Assembly (NCBI GenBank): GCA_964509505.1
Contig: CAZDYP010000005.1
Coordinates: 3,673-67,672 of the forward strand
Source: CAZDYP01 sp964509505
Lineage (GTDB): Bacteria > Chloroflexota > Anaerolineae > JACRMK01
DNA length: 64,000 bases
Reading direction: 5' to 3'
Under the pieces are notes generated by a model. It did no database searches and was not told where the DNA came from. It was given only the letters and a program-made list of their open reading frames with translations. Shown piece by piece: positions 31,601-39,142 of the stretch. The translations under genes and the position numbers were made by a program. Position 1 is the stretch's first letter. The number at the start of each line of letters is the position of its first letter.

Positions 31601-33604
31601 GTGATTAGGCAGCAGCGTAATACCGCTCGCATCGGTGAAGGTAGGACTGTTGTTGTAGAAGAATCCAATGGGCAACACGTCTTCGAATACGCTCATCACG
31701 GCAGGGGACGAACTGACGTTGAAGAAGGTGATGCTGTAGGTAATCACCCCGCCCAACGTCGCCACGGTGGGCAACGCCGTTTTAGAGTACTGAAACGGCG
31801 ACAACAACACGACGGGCGCCAGGTTGTTGAATGGCACGATGTAGGTGTCGGGCGTGCTGCCATAGGTCGAGTTGAAACAGGTCCACCCGATGTTACCATC
31901 GGCAATGGCTTCGAATTGCACGTTCCACGAGCCGCCATTCGGATTGAGCGTGCCGACGTCCCAAGCGACAGTGTTGGTGGGCGAGTTGGTAGGCGCAGGG
32001 CCATTGATGATGCGTGACCATCTGAAGTTACACCCCGTATAGCTCGGCAGCACGTCAGTAATCTTCACGTTGGTGAGGATGGTGGGGCCCTCGTTGACGA
32101 TGGTCAACGAATACACCACAGGCAAACCAACGATTTGCATGGTGGGACTGACGCTTTTGTACGTGTGCGTTTGTTCGTAGAGATCCACCAGACGGCTCCA
32201 GTCAGCTTCATTGCGAATGCCGCGATTGGACGCTAGATGCAGATTGGTGTAACTGCCATCCTGCACGTTCTCCAATCGCAAGCCGCGCGCATTGAGGGGC
32301 AGCGGAAAGGTCGGCGGCACGAATGCCAAGAAGGTGAACGAATAAACGCCCCAGGGTCCGATGGGCGGCGAATCCCAAACGACGACGCTGTCACTGTACA
32401 CGGTCACTAGGGTTGGCGGGTTGAAATTAGGACCGAGTCCAATGTATTGGAATGTATAAGTCGGCGAACCGAAGTAGCGCGGCAGCGTGTCGGTGATGCG
32501 CAGCGAATTGACGGTGAACGTGAAGGGGTTGTACGCATAGACAGTCATCGTGACAGGACGGTTGTTATAGGTGTGCGCGATGATGTTGCTATTAGGCATT
32601 TCGGGCAAGGGCGGCGGCGAGGGGATGACCGTTGTGATGACTTTCTCGAAGACATCATCTAAGAAAGGCGTGCCATGATCCACACAATAGTTGATTCGCG
32701 CGGTTTCGTCTGACTTGATGATACAATGTTCGGGAGTTAGATTGGGCAATTGATAGGGCAGAAATTCGACGGAGGCAGTGGGCCAAATGCGATACGTCGC
32801 CTCCACAGTCATGGCAGTGCCAACCGTAATCGTGCCTAAGCTCCAGACGGTGGCATTGGCAAGCGCATCGTAGCGCACCAGGCTAGAGGGGGTGGCGGTC
32901 ATAAAGGTTACGCCCCCAGGAACAACTTTGGTGAGAACCGTGTTAGTGGCATCCACGGCATCAGCGCGCGAGCGATTCTCGACTACATAGGTAATGGTGA
33001 ACAAGCGGCCTGGGCGTTGGAGCGTTGGCGAGGGAACGTGAGAGACGTAGAAGAGTGGCGCGGCGGCATACGTGCCTACGTTGTCCGAGCTGCCTGTCAG
33101 CGTGGGCGAGGGTGATGCGGCAAGCGCGGAGTTAGACATCAAGGTGACGCCCGAATTCCAAAACGGTTGATAAGCGGGGATGACATAGAGGCGCATGTGA
33201 ATTTGCCCCGCGGCGCCTGGCGCTAAGGGCGCGAGGTCAAAACGAATGTAAGGCACAGGCACAGTGACGAAGGCGGTGGCGCTCACCGCGAGGTTACCCG
33301 TCGTCGTGAAATTGCCATCATACGTCATGAACTGATTGGTCCAGGTGTCCGTGATCGAAATACCGTTGAGCAGCCCCCCTGTGTTATTTGTAATGAGCAA
33401 CGAGTACGTGATGAACGCGCCCGCGATGCCTTTCTCTGGACCAATCTTATCAAGTTGAATGTCGGGAGCGTTGGGTTTGCTCGCAGCCGGCGGCGCAGGC
33501 GACAGCGCATACAAGAGCAAACTGCTTAACGTCAAGGCGCTAAACACGACGACGACGATTCGCAGTAATCGAACAGTGGGTGAGTAATTCTCGACGAGTC
33601 TCAT
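28670..33604 (-). CDS. Giant DUF11-repeat surface protein with CARDB-like and LPLV tail
   Basis: Exported protein of 1644 aa from ATG 33604 (AAGGAG upstream). A hydrophobic signal/anchor lies at about 12-37, followed by at least ten DUF11-type beta domains of 110-140 residues. Each opens with a variant of GxxxTYxIxxxN and continues xxVxxTDTLPxGF, for example FITYTIRYTNTGGDVAQSV and TLTETPSTNV. Near the C-terminus is a CARDB-like domain (VTNIGNQETGTWFF) and the chain ends IYLPLVMR. Typical of a cell-surface or extracellular adhesive/structural protein. The only neighbour in the same direction is plsY (20 bp downstream), which seems unrelated. Confidence 0.85.
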   Translation of the reverse strand: MRLVENYSPTVRLLRIVVVVFSALTLSSLLLYALSPAPPAASKPNAPDIQLDKIGPEKGIAGAFITYSLLITNNTGGLLNGISITDTWTNQFMTYDGNFTTTGNLAVSATAFVTVPVPYIRFDLAPLAPGAAGQIHMRLYVIPAYQPFWNSGVTLMSNSALAASPSPTLTGSSDNVGTYAAAPLFYVSHVPSPTLQRPGRLFTITYVVENRSRADAVDATNTVLTKVVPGGVTFMTATPSSLVRYDALANATVWSLGTITVGTAMTVEATYRIWPTASVEFLPYQLPNLTPEHCIIKSDETARINYCVDHGTPFLDDVFEKVITTVIPSPPPLPEMPNSNIIAHTYNNRPVTMTVYAYNPFTFTVNSLRITDTLPRYFGSPTYTFQYIGLGPNFNPPTLVTVYSDSVVVWDSPPIGPWGVYSFTFLAFVPPTFPLPLNARGLRLENVQDGSYTNLHLASNRGIRNEADWSRLVDLYEQTHTYKSVSPTMQIVGLPVVYSLTIVNEGPTILTNVKITDVLPSYTGCNFRWSRIINGPAPTNSPTNTVAWDVGTLNPNGGSWNVQFEAIADGNIGWTCFNSTYGSTPDTYIVPFNNLAPVVLLSPFQYSKTALPTVATLGGVITYSITFFNVSSSPAVMSVFEDVLPIGFFYNNSPTFTDASGITLLPNHQSEYTTTFQVNLRGSSICDALPNSIPQGPGALGATIISPPGYVGTWRNSDFLAGVYVYPHAEIKLVPNWIGATPGEVTTYTVIISNNTSLSFNNLRVTDTLPLGFVFGGMIAGPQPVYTTSAYVVWDGLNLAGGGINNAIVFTATASPFPGNYAHSIKTTSGTDPYFCAPFRFSPINVRTATLAISKLARPGATTPLGRFVYEAFLINAGPHTVTVRAFTDTLPSLGPGVASFRFEEMENLSDPYQPVSANPPSWRDITVPPFDQSVRLAFKTRAAALVGTYLNKIETPTPTAGVGAFTATLPAGWQVAEAIGYNGSPIIVLAGVGLDKVVAPTATVNGGYVVYTITLVNLRPNVQAINNTLVTDTLPNGFLFDSMLSGPNPGGTITQPVWNLGTVSFGEPYKVVLSFRVRVSDTVATGTYYNRVVATAQGVDASDVVDIPPTDDIAPVYVNSSIGPPAPDLVISKSDGRSGVVVGEFITYTIRYTNTGGDVAQSVRLTETLPNGMSFVGPVTWTFSGGVYGYNAPNLGNGQAAVAIFIAQVTSVPAGNLYTNTVNIAASNETNLANNQAMDVDQVQRLDVSVSKSNGLNFPYAGQMLTYTITFTNIGNDIVHNVTLTETPSTNVTVVDGNWTNIGGGSYLRTYGSLNAGQSASLSLVAQVSATVLGGDILTNGVSIGFAGADADTSNNAATDVDYINPANLDFFLDDGVGIVEVNQALVYTLTAHNIGSSAATGVTFVVTPPAELVVSSPPGWTQVGSTYQQTVADVPPNSIASVTFPAQVQTGLAPNTNIALPGSVSAGNEDTPANNRFTDTDIVHTARVGPDIIIIGARFPATVVRGQPTTIQITVTNIGNQETGTWFFIDTYIDHQPVNRLDLSNWNVQVGRLNPERAMRVNTMQPNETRVIAHSLTISTGGAHHIYLQADTCDSASIGAGSNCTDPSYARVAEVNEANNIYGPLSVNVSDVNFIYLPLVMR

Positions 33605-33645
33605 GGAGCGCTCCTTGTTGAAGATAGTTGGCGCGGTGCGCGCAC

Positions 33646-33673
33646 AGTATATGCACACCGCTTCTCCTGTCAA
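33646..33673 (-). promoter_or_regulatory. Promoter of the DUF11 surface-protein gene
   Basis: Minus strand: TTGACA (33673-33668), 16-bp spacer, TATACT (33651-33646), 42 bp before ATG 33604. Confidence 0.75.
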
Positions 33674-33784
33674 CCCCTCCAAATCATCGCCAGAAACCAT
33701 TCCTGCGCTGGCATCATTGCGTCACTATTATAACGAATTTGCCGAAGATACTGATACTGCTGACGAAGACCGTTTGTATGCTTT

Positions 33785-33812
33785 TTGACTCAGAGAGTGA
33801 TACGCCTACAAT
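33785..33812 (+). promoter_or_regulatory. Promoter of recQ
   Basis: TTGACT (33785-33790), 16-bp spacer, TACAAT (33807-33812). It is divergent from the surface-protein promoter; the 110-nt leader contains short direct repeats (GACTAAGC twice, 33901-33920). Confidence 0.6.
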
Positions 33813-33928
33813 AGTTGTGTTTAGGGAATGGCGTTCAGTGTTCAGTGAGTAATGCCCAAGCCTGAATGGGTCATTGAGCAAGCGACCACTCCAACCGCGA
33901 AACTAAGCGACTAAGCGACTCCGTGACC

Positions 33929-36133
33929 ATGACCCCACTATCAGCCTTACATCGCTATTTTGCTTTTCCCCATTTTCGTCCTGGTCAAGCAGAAGCCATC
34001 AACTTCTTGTTGGCTGGGCGCGATACGCTCGTCGTCATGCCGACGGGTTCGGGCAAATCGCTCATCTATCAGCTTACGGCGATGCTGCTGTCTGGCGTGA
34101 CGCTCGTCGTATCGCCGCTCGTCGCGTTGATGAAAGACCAAGCCGATTCGCTGACGCGGCGCAGCCTCCCCGCCACATTCATCAACTCCTCGCTCAACTC
34201 AAGCGAACAATCACAACGCCTCCGCGCGCTTGCCAATCGTGAATACAAGATCGTGCTGGTCGCGCCCGAGCGCTTTCGCAGTCGCTCGTTCCGCGAGACG
34301 TTGACGCGCGTGCCGCTGAGTTTGCTCGTCGTGGACGAAGCGCATTGTCTCTCGCAATGGGGCCACGATTTTCGCCCCGACTATCTTCGCATCGCCGAAG
34401 CGCGCCAAGAGTTCAAGCCGCCGCTCACACTCGCGCTGACGGCAACGGCGACGCCGCGCGTGCAGGATGACATCATCAAGTTGCTAGGCTTACCGCGCGC
34501 GGAAAAGTTGGTGATGGGGTTCAATCGCCCCAACCTCTCGTTTGAAGTGTTCAATGCGCCCAGCAGAAACAGCAAGCTCGAGCTCGTGCGCGATTTTCTC
34601 GCGCAAGCGGAGGGCGCGGGCATCATCTATACAGGCAGCCGCAAGGACGCCGAAGAAGTTGCCGCGTATGCGCGTGCAGTCTGCAAAGTCAACGCGCGCC
34701 ACTATCACGGCTTGCTCGACGCGGCGACGCGCAACGAAGTGCAAGATGCGTTCATGGCGGGCGACTTGCCGCTCGTCGTCGCGACCAATGCGTTTGGCAT
34801 GGGCATTGACCGCCCCGACGTGCGCTTCGTCTTGCATCACACCATGCCCGGCACGCTCGAAGCGTATTACCAAGAAGCGGGACGCGCGGGGCGTGATGGC
34901 TTGCTTGCGCGCGCCGTCTTGCTCTACTCACCGAGCGATACCCGATTGCACGAACACTTCATCGAGAACGATTCCGCTTCGGCGCAGGAGCTGCGCGTCG
35001 TGCATAACTTCTTGCGCGGCGATTCAGACCTCGCAGATTCGCGTGGGGACAGGAGTTTGACTCCTGCCCCATCAGAGAGAGAGGAGAGCGTCAAAGTCGT
35101 GTCGTTTGCTTTGACGGATGTGGAACGCATGACGGGCTTGCCACAGACGAAAGCGCGCGTAGCCTTGGAACTGTTAGAGGCGGCGAAGGCGTTGCGCCGC
35201 GCGCCCGACGAATTCGGCGGCATGATCCAAGTGTCGGTGCTGCCGTTAGCGGATAAAGCCTTGCGCGAGGTAACGAAACAAGTCGAGGCGCGGCGCACAC
35301 ACAAACGCAAGTTGCTCGACTTGATGATCTCGTATGCGGAAACGAGCGAGTGTCGGCGGCGCGCGTTGCTTGGCTACTTCGGCGATCATAGTAAGCCTGA
35401 AGCAGAGGTCTGCTGCGACAATTGTCTCGCGCGCGCGGAAACGACCGCCGTCGGTGTTACGGAAACTCGTCCCGCGCAGACACAAGCGGAACGTGCCGCG
35501 CTCATCGTGCTGGACACCATCGCGCATTTGAAGTGGAGCATCGGGAAAACAAAACTCGCGCATGTGTTGAAGGGCAAAGATTCACCTGAAATGGAGCTTT
35601 ACCAGCAAGCCCGCAATTATGGGAAGTTCATCGCGTTCAAAATTTCGGAGATTGAATCGCTCATTGACCAGCTGATCAGCGCGGGCTATTTGAAGCACGT
35701 CGGTGGGGAATACACGACGCTACACCTGACGCCGCGTGGGGAAGCATCACTCAAAGCGCGTGCGGCAATTCGAGTGGATTTGCGTCCGGTACGCGCCAGC
35801 GCCAATCAAACGCAAAAAACACAAAGCGCGGCAAGCGGTACTGTGCAGCTCACAGGTGAGATGTTGAAGAAGGGCCTGTCGCCCGATGAGATTGCCGCAG
35901 AACGGGGTCTCACCATTGGCACGATTTACTATCATCTCTCGCGCCTGATTGCAGAAGGGCGTGTGGACATCAACCAGGTTGTGCCGCGTGAATTGCAAAA
36001 GCAGATTCGCCAAGCCATCGAGCAAATCGGCGCGGTGGAATATCTTGCGCCCATCAAGACGATTCTGCCGCCAGAGGTTGACTATGGGCAGATTCGCTGT
36101 GTGGCGGAGGCGTGGAAGCGCGAGCGGAAATAA
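33929..36133 (+). CDS. recQ: ATP-dependent DNA helicase RecQ with C-terminal HTH_40 domain
   Basis: 3'-5' DNA helicase for recombination repair, about 734 aa from ATG 33929 (GTG 33923 also possible). The helicase core has VVMPTGSGKSLIYQL, VVDEAHCLSQWGHDFRPDY, LALTATATPRVQDDI, and C-terminal motifs ATNAFGMGIDRPDVRFVLHH and YYQEAGRAGRDG. The RecQ zinc-binding Cys residues are at about 474-499 (CRRRALLGYFGD...CCDNC), followed by a winged-helix RQC region. Instead of a typical HRDC end there is GLSPDEIAAERGLTIGTIYYH, an HTH_40-type domain. A palindromic repeat is inserted in frame at 35045-35070, between the helicase and zinc parts. Confidence 0.93.
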   Translation: MTPLSALHRYFAFPHFRPGQAEAINFLLAGRDTLVVMPTGSGKSLIYQLTAMLLSGVTLVVSPLVALMKDQADSLTRRSLPATFINSSLNSSEQSQRLRALANREYKIVLVAPERFRSRSFRETLTRVPLSLLVVDEAHCLSQWGHDFRPDYLRIAEARQEFKPPLTLALTATATPRVQDDIIKLLGLPRAEKLVMGFNRPNLSFEVFNAPSRNSKLELVRDFLAQAEGAGIIYTGSRKDAEEVAAYARAVCKVNARHYHGLLDAATRNEVQDAFMAGDLPLVVATNAFGMGIDRPDVRFVLHHTMPGTLEAYYQEAGRAGRDGLLARAVLLYSPSDTRLHEHFIENDSASAQELRVVHNFLRGDSDLADSRGDRSLTPAPSEREESVKVVSFALTDVERMTGLPQTKARVALELLEAAKALRRAPDEFGGMIQVSVLPLADKALREVTKQVEARRTHKRKLLDLMISYAETSECRRRALLGYFGDHSKPEAEVCCDNCLARAETTAVGVTETRPAQTQAERAALIVLDTIAHLKWSIGKTKLAHVLKGKDSPEMELYQQARNYGKFIAFKISEIESLIDQLISAGYLKHVGGEYTTLHLTPRGEASLKARAAIRVDLRPVRASANQTQKTQSAASGTVQLTGEMLKKGLSPDEIAAERGLTIGTIYYHLSRLIAEGRVDINQVVPRELQKQIRQAIEQIGAVEYLAPIKTILPPEVDYGQIRCVAEAWKRERK
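35045..35070. repeat. Palindromic repeat inserted in frame within recQ
   Basis: GGGGACAGGAGT-TTG-ACTCCTGCCCC, 11-bp arms with one extra base, followed by ATCAGAGAGA. It encodes a DRSLTPAPSERE-like stretch. The right half plus CATCAGA recurs twice near 56725-56780. Confidence 0.7.
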
Positions 36134-36167
36134 AAGAGGGCGATGGAATAAATCCAGCGCCCTCTTT
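36133..36167. terminator. Bidirectional terminator between recQ and the DapA-family gene
   Basis: 10-bp arms AAAGAGGGCG / CGCCCTCTTT (36133-36142, 36158-36167) overlapping the recQ stop, with T-rich sequence following. Confidence 0.75.
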
Positions 36168-36254
36168 CTTCTTGCTTCTTCCGCTCAAGCTCTCCTACCT
36201 CCTAAACTTCCACCGCAATCAGATACACCCGCAACGGTTTCCCAGCCACTGCGC

Positions 36255-37223
36255 CTAACCATTTGCGCTTGCTTGGATGTGGCTCAGGGATGCCGCTCGC
36301 GCGGCGGGAGCAACCCATTCTGGATACTGGGTGTGTAAGATTTGTTTCGCCGCAGCGTATTGCTCTTCTGTGAGTCCTTGATATGGTGAAAGCATCCGCA
36401 GGGGCATCGCTTCCAGTCCTCCCAACCGCACGATCAATTTGTCGTAAGTGCCGTCAATGCGCCCTAGCGCGATGAGCGGTCCAAGCACGTCCATCGTCAG
36501 GTCGCGGAAGCCTTTGTGCAACGCGAACAATTTCTCTACCTGACGCGTGCGCCCCGCCTCAAAATATTCCCATGTCTTGTGCGGCGTCATGGGACCTAAT
36601 GAACTGAGCAACGAACATTCACCATACATGCACCCATAAGCAAAATTTTCTTCGCCGAGAAAATGTTGCAGCTCGGGCGCGCAGCGCAACAGCTCGGCGG
36701 CGCGCGGCTGACCGCCGCCCGTGTTCTTCGTCGCGACGAGGTTGGGAATCGCGTCAACGAGCCGACGATAGTCAGCCCCTTCCAACACGCGCTTCACGCG
36801 CGGCAAGTTGTAATGCAAAAATTGCGCGTCGGGAAACGTGCCACAGACATCGGTGAAAAAGGTCATTACTTCCGCGTCGTTCAATGCGCCCCAGCTCGGC
36901 AGCGAAATTTGAAAAACGCGGAAGCCTCGCTCATAAGCGTAAGCCAAACGCTCGAGGATGACGGCGGTGGACAACCCAATCACGCCCACCATCGGATGCG
37001 CATCGTCGCCGCGCGTCTCCTCGAAAAAGAGATCAACTATTCGGCGAAAGCGCACGGTGTCAACGGCGTAACCCTCGCCGGCCGTGCCAAAAATGTAAAG
37101 ATGCTTGAAACCGTTGGCGAGCATCACGCGCACCTCTTGGCGGAACACCTCCTCAAGTAGCTGCTCGCGCTCATCCCACGGCGCTTCGCATGAAGCCAGT
37201 ATCGTTTGTGGATATCTAGTCAT
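36255..37223 (-). CDS. DapA/N-acetylneuraminate lyase superfamily protein
   Basis: Class I aldolase-fold enzyme, 322 aa. Visible superfamily residues: GTAGEGYAVD (the GxxGE loop), the catalytic Tyr in FLHYNLPRVKR, and the Schiff-base Lys in LVATKNTGGG. The LYIFGTAGEG and SSLGPMTP segments differ from bona fide dihydrodipicolinate synthases, and no lysine genes are nearby, so a lyase or aldolase acting on a sugar-acid or keto-acid is more likely. The C-terminal tail (PAARAASLSHIQASANG) is unconserved. It lies 32 bp downstream of comM on the same strand. Confidence 0.8.
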   Translation of the reverse strand: MTRYPQTILASCEAPWDEREQLLEEVFRQEVRVMLANGFKHLYIFGTAGEGYAVDTVRFRRIVDLFFEETRGDDAHPMVGVIGLSTAVILERLAYAYERGFRVFQISLPSWGALNDAEVMTFFTDVCGTFPDAQFLHYNLPRVKRVLEGADYRRLVDAIPNLVATKNTGGGQPRAAELLRCAPELQHFLGEENFAYGCMYGECSLLSSLGPMTPHKTWEYFEAGRTRQVEKLFALHKGFRDLTMDVLGPLIALGRIDGTYDKLIVRLGGLEAMPLRMLSPYQGLTEEQYAAAKQILHTQYPEWVAPAARAASLSHIQASANG

Positions 37224-37255
37224 AGACTCTCGGTTGGTTGTGGATTGGGCATAGG

Positions 37256-38776
37256 TTATGGTTGCCTCTTCGCGCGATATTGAATCGCCTCTGCCAGGTG
37301 CGCGGTCTGAATGCGTTCGCTGCCCGCAAGGTCGGCAATCGTGCGCGCGACTTTCAATAGGCGATGATAAGTGCGCGCGCTCAGTTGCATTTGCTGCGCC
37401 GCCGTGCGGAGTAACGAGCGGCTGGTCTCGTCGAGCTCACAATGTTGGCGCACTTCGGCGGGTCCCATGTCCGCGTTGCACGTCAGCTTTGTATTGGCAT
37501 ATCGTTTTTGTTGTGCGCTGCGTGCGCGTTCGACACGCTCACGAATCTGTGCCGACGGCTCGCCCAAGCGATTAGCCGACAACTTCTCGTAATCCACACG
37601 CGGTACCTCGACGTGAATATCAATGCGATCCAGCACGGGCCCACTGATGCGTTTCTGATAGCGTGTGATGTGCGCGGGCGAACATGCGCAACGCCCTGAC
37701 GCATCGCCATACCAACCACAGGGACAGGGATTGCTTGCGCCAATCAACATGAAGTTAGCAGGGAACGTCAGCGTGCCGGTGCTGCGCGCAATCGAAACGA
37801 TTTTGTCTTCGAGCGGTTGGCGCAACACTTCCAACACGCGCTGCCCAAATTCGGGCAATTCGTCTAGGAACAACACGCCCCGATGCGCGAGCGAGATTTC
37901 GCCGGGGCGGGGCCAGTGACCGCCGCCAACCAAGCCTGCGTGACTGATCGTATGATGCGGCGCGCGGAAGGGGCGTTGCCGCATGAGCGGCTTGCCGTCA
38001 GGCAACATATCCGCCACCGAATAGACGCGCGTCACGTCCAACGCTTCGTCAATCGTCAATTGTGGCAAAATCGAAGACAACGCTCGCGCCATCAACGTCT
38101 TGCCTGCGCCCGGCGGACCCATCATCAACATATTGTGTCCCCCGGCTGCCGCCACCTCCAATGCGCGCTTCACATGCTCCTGCCCGCGAATCTCTTGAAA
38201 GTCCACGCCCTCAGACACAAAATCTTCTTCACTGATTGCTGGCGGATGTTGAAACGCAGGTATCTTTTGCGCGCCGCTGAAATGGTGCACGAGCTGCGCT
38301 AAACGCGCGACGGGATAAATTGCGATGTTGGGAATGAGCGCGGCTTCGGGCGCGTCTTGCTCTGGCACAAATACCGCACGATAATCCATTTGCTTGGCGA
38401 GCGAGGTCATCGGCAAAACGCCGTTGGTATGGCGCACGCTGCCATCCAGCGAGAGCTCGCCGACGAACAAACAATGTTCGGTGTCAGCGTGCATCTGCTC
38501 AGTAGCAAGCAGGACGCCAATGGCGATGGGCAAGTCGTAAGCGGGCCCTTCTTTGCGGAGGTCGGCGGGCGCGAGGTTGACGGTCACGCGCTGATTCGGA
38601 AAGTAGAAGCCCGAATTTTTGATGGCAGCGCGCACCCGCTCGCGGCTCTCGCTAATCGCGGCGTCAGGCAAGCCGACAACAACAAATGAACCGAGGCCGC
38701 GCGAGATGTCCACTTCGACTTGGACGATGGCCCCGTCGAGCCCGATGAGCGCGCAAGAGGTGACTTGAGAGAGCAT
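37256..38776 (-). CDS. comM: YifB/ComM family Mg-chelatase-like AAA+ ATPase
   Basis: 506 aa, complete. The N-terminal Lon-like domain reads VQVEVDISRGLGSFVVVGLPDAAI...ERVRAAIKNSGF; the central AAA+ domain has Walker A GPPGAGKTLMARAL, DVTRVYSVADML, RPFRAPHHTISHAGLVGGG, and Walker B GVLFLDELPEF; a Cys cluster CPCGWYGD...CACS follows; the C-terminal domain has RTYHRLLKVARTIADLAGSERI. ComM homologues are branch-migration helicases used in integrating transformed DNA. The presence of a whole comM suggests, but does not prove, competence. Confidence 0.95.
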   Translation of the reverse strand: MLSQVTSCALIGLDGAIVQVEVDISRGLGSFVVVGLPDAAISESRERVRAAIKNSGFYFPNQRVTVNLAPADLRKEGPAYDLPIAIGVLLATEQMHADTEHCLFVGELSLDGSVRHTNGVLPMTSLAKQMDYRAVFVPEQDAPEAALIPNIAIYPVARLAQLVHHFSGAQKIPAFQHPPAISEEDFVSEGVDFQEIRGQEHVKRALEVAAAGGHNMLMMGPPGAGKTLMARALSSILPQLTIDEALDVTRVYSVADMLPDGKPLMRQRPFRAPHHTISHAGLVGGGHWPRPGEISLAHRGVLFLDELPEFGQRVLEVLRQPLEDKIVSIARSTGTLTFPANFMLIGASNPCPCGWYGDASGRCACSPAHITRYQKRISGPVLDRIDIHVEVPRVDYEKLSANRLGEPSAQIRERVERARSAQQKRYANTKLTCNADMGPAEVRQHCELDETSRSLLRTAAQQMQLSARTYHRLLKVARTIADLAGSERIQTAHLAEAIQYRAKRQP

Positions 38777-39142
38777 GATGGTCAGGTGGTTAAATGGTCA
38801 ACGCGCATGTTAAGAAAGTGTGCGCCCCCTTTTGCTCGCGCGGGATGGACACCTCCCGCGCTCTGGGCGGTGGATGTGACCATCCACCGCGAGCGTAGCA
38901 CGTTTGTTTAACATGAGCGAATGGTCAAATGGTCGCTGGGCGAATCGTTGAATGATTAAGAATCATCAGCGTGTAGTTGCGTTGGCTAGCAGTGGTGCAC
39001 ATTATAGGGGCAGATGGCAACTACTTTCAAAAACGTCTGTTTGACCACAATCGGCAAAGCCTCGACCGCCTGATTCATAGCATCAAATTCGCTGACTCGC
39101 TGCGTAACCTGAGAGCTTCAATCACTCACTTAGGACTAGCTT
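38777..39142. other. Intergenic region upstream of the ceramidase-like gene
   Basis: No convincing gene. It holds short TGGTCAAATGGTC-type direct repeats (38780-38800 and 38925-38940), a MITE-like palindromic unit (38806-38915), and AT-richer sequence up to ATG 39143 in which only a weak promoter-like TTGCGT (38977) and ATTATA (39001) pair can be seen. Confidence 0.6.
38806..38915. mobile_element. MITE-like element with two internal hairpins
   Basis: 8-bp terminal inverted repeats CATGTTAA / TTAACATG. Inside are hairpins GCGCGGGA/TCCCGCGC (38838-38861) and GCGGTGGATG/CATCCACCGC (38867-38890), and the larger pair GCTCGCG/CGCGAGC (38834-38840 with 38888-38894). No coding capacity. Confidence 0.55.

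Noticed and set aside
36255..37223. Naming the gene dapA
   Set aside because: The superfamily catalytic Tyr and Lys are present but surrounding motifs and context do not point to dihydrodipicolinate synthesis.
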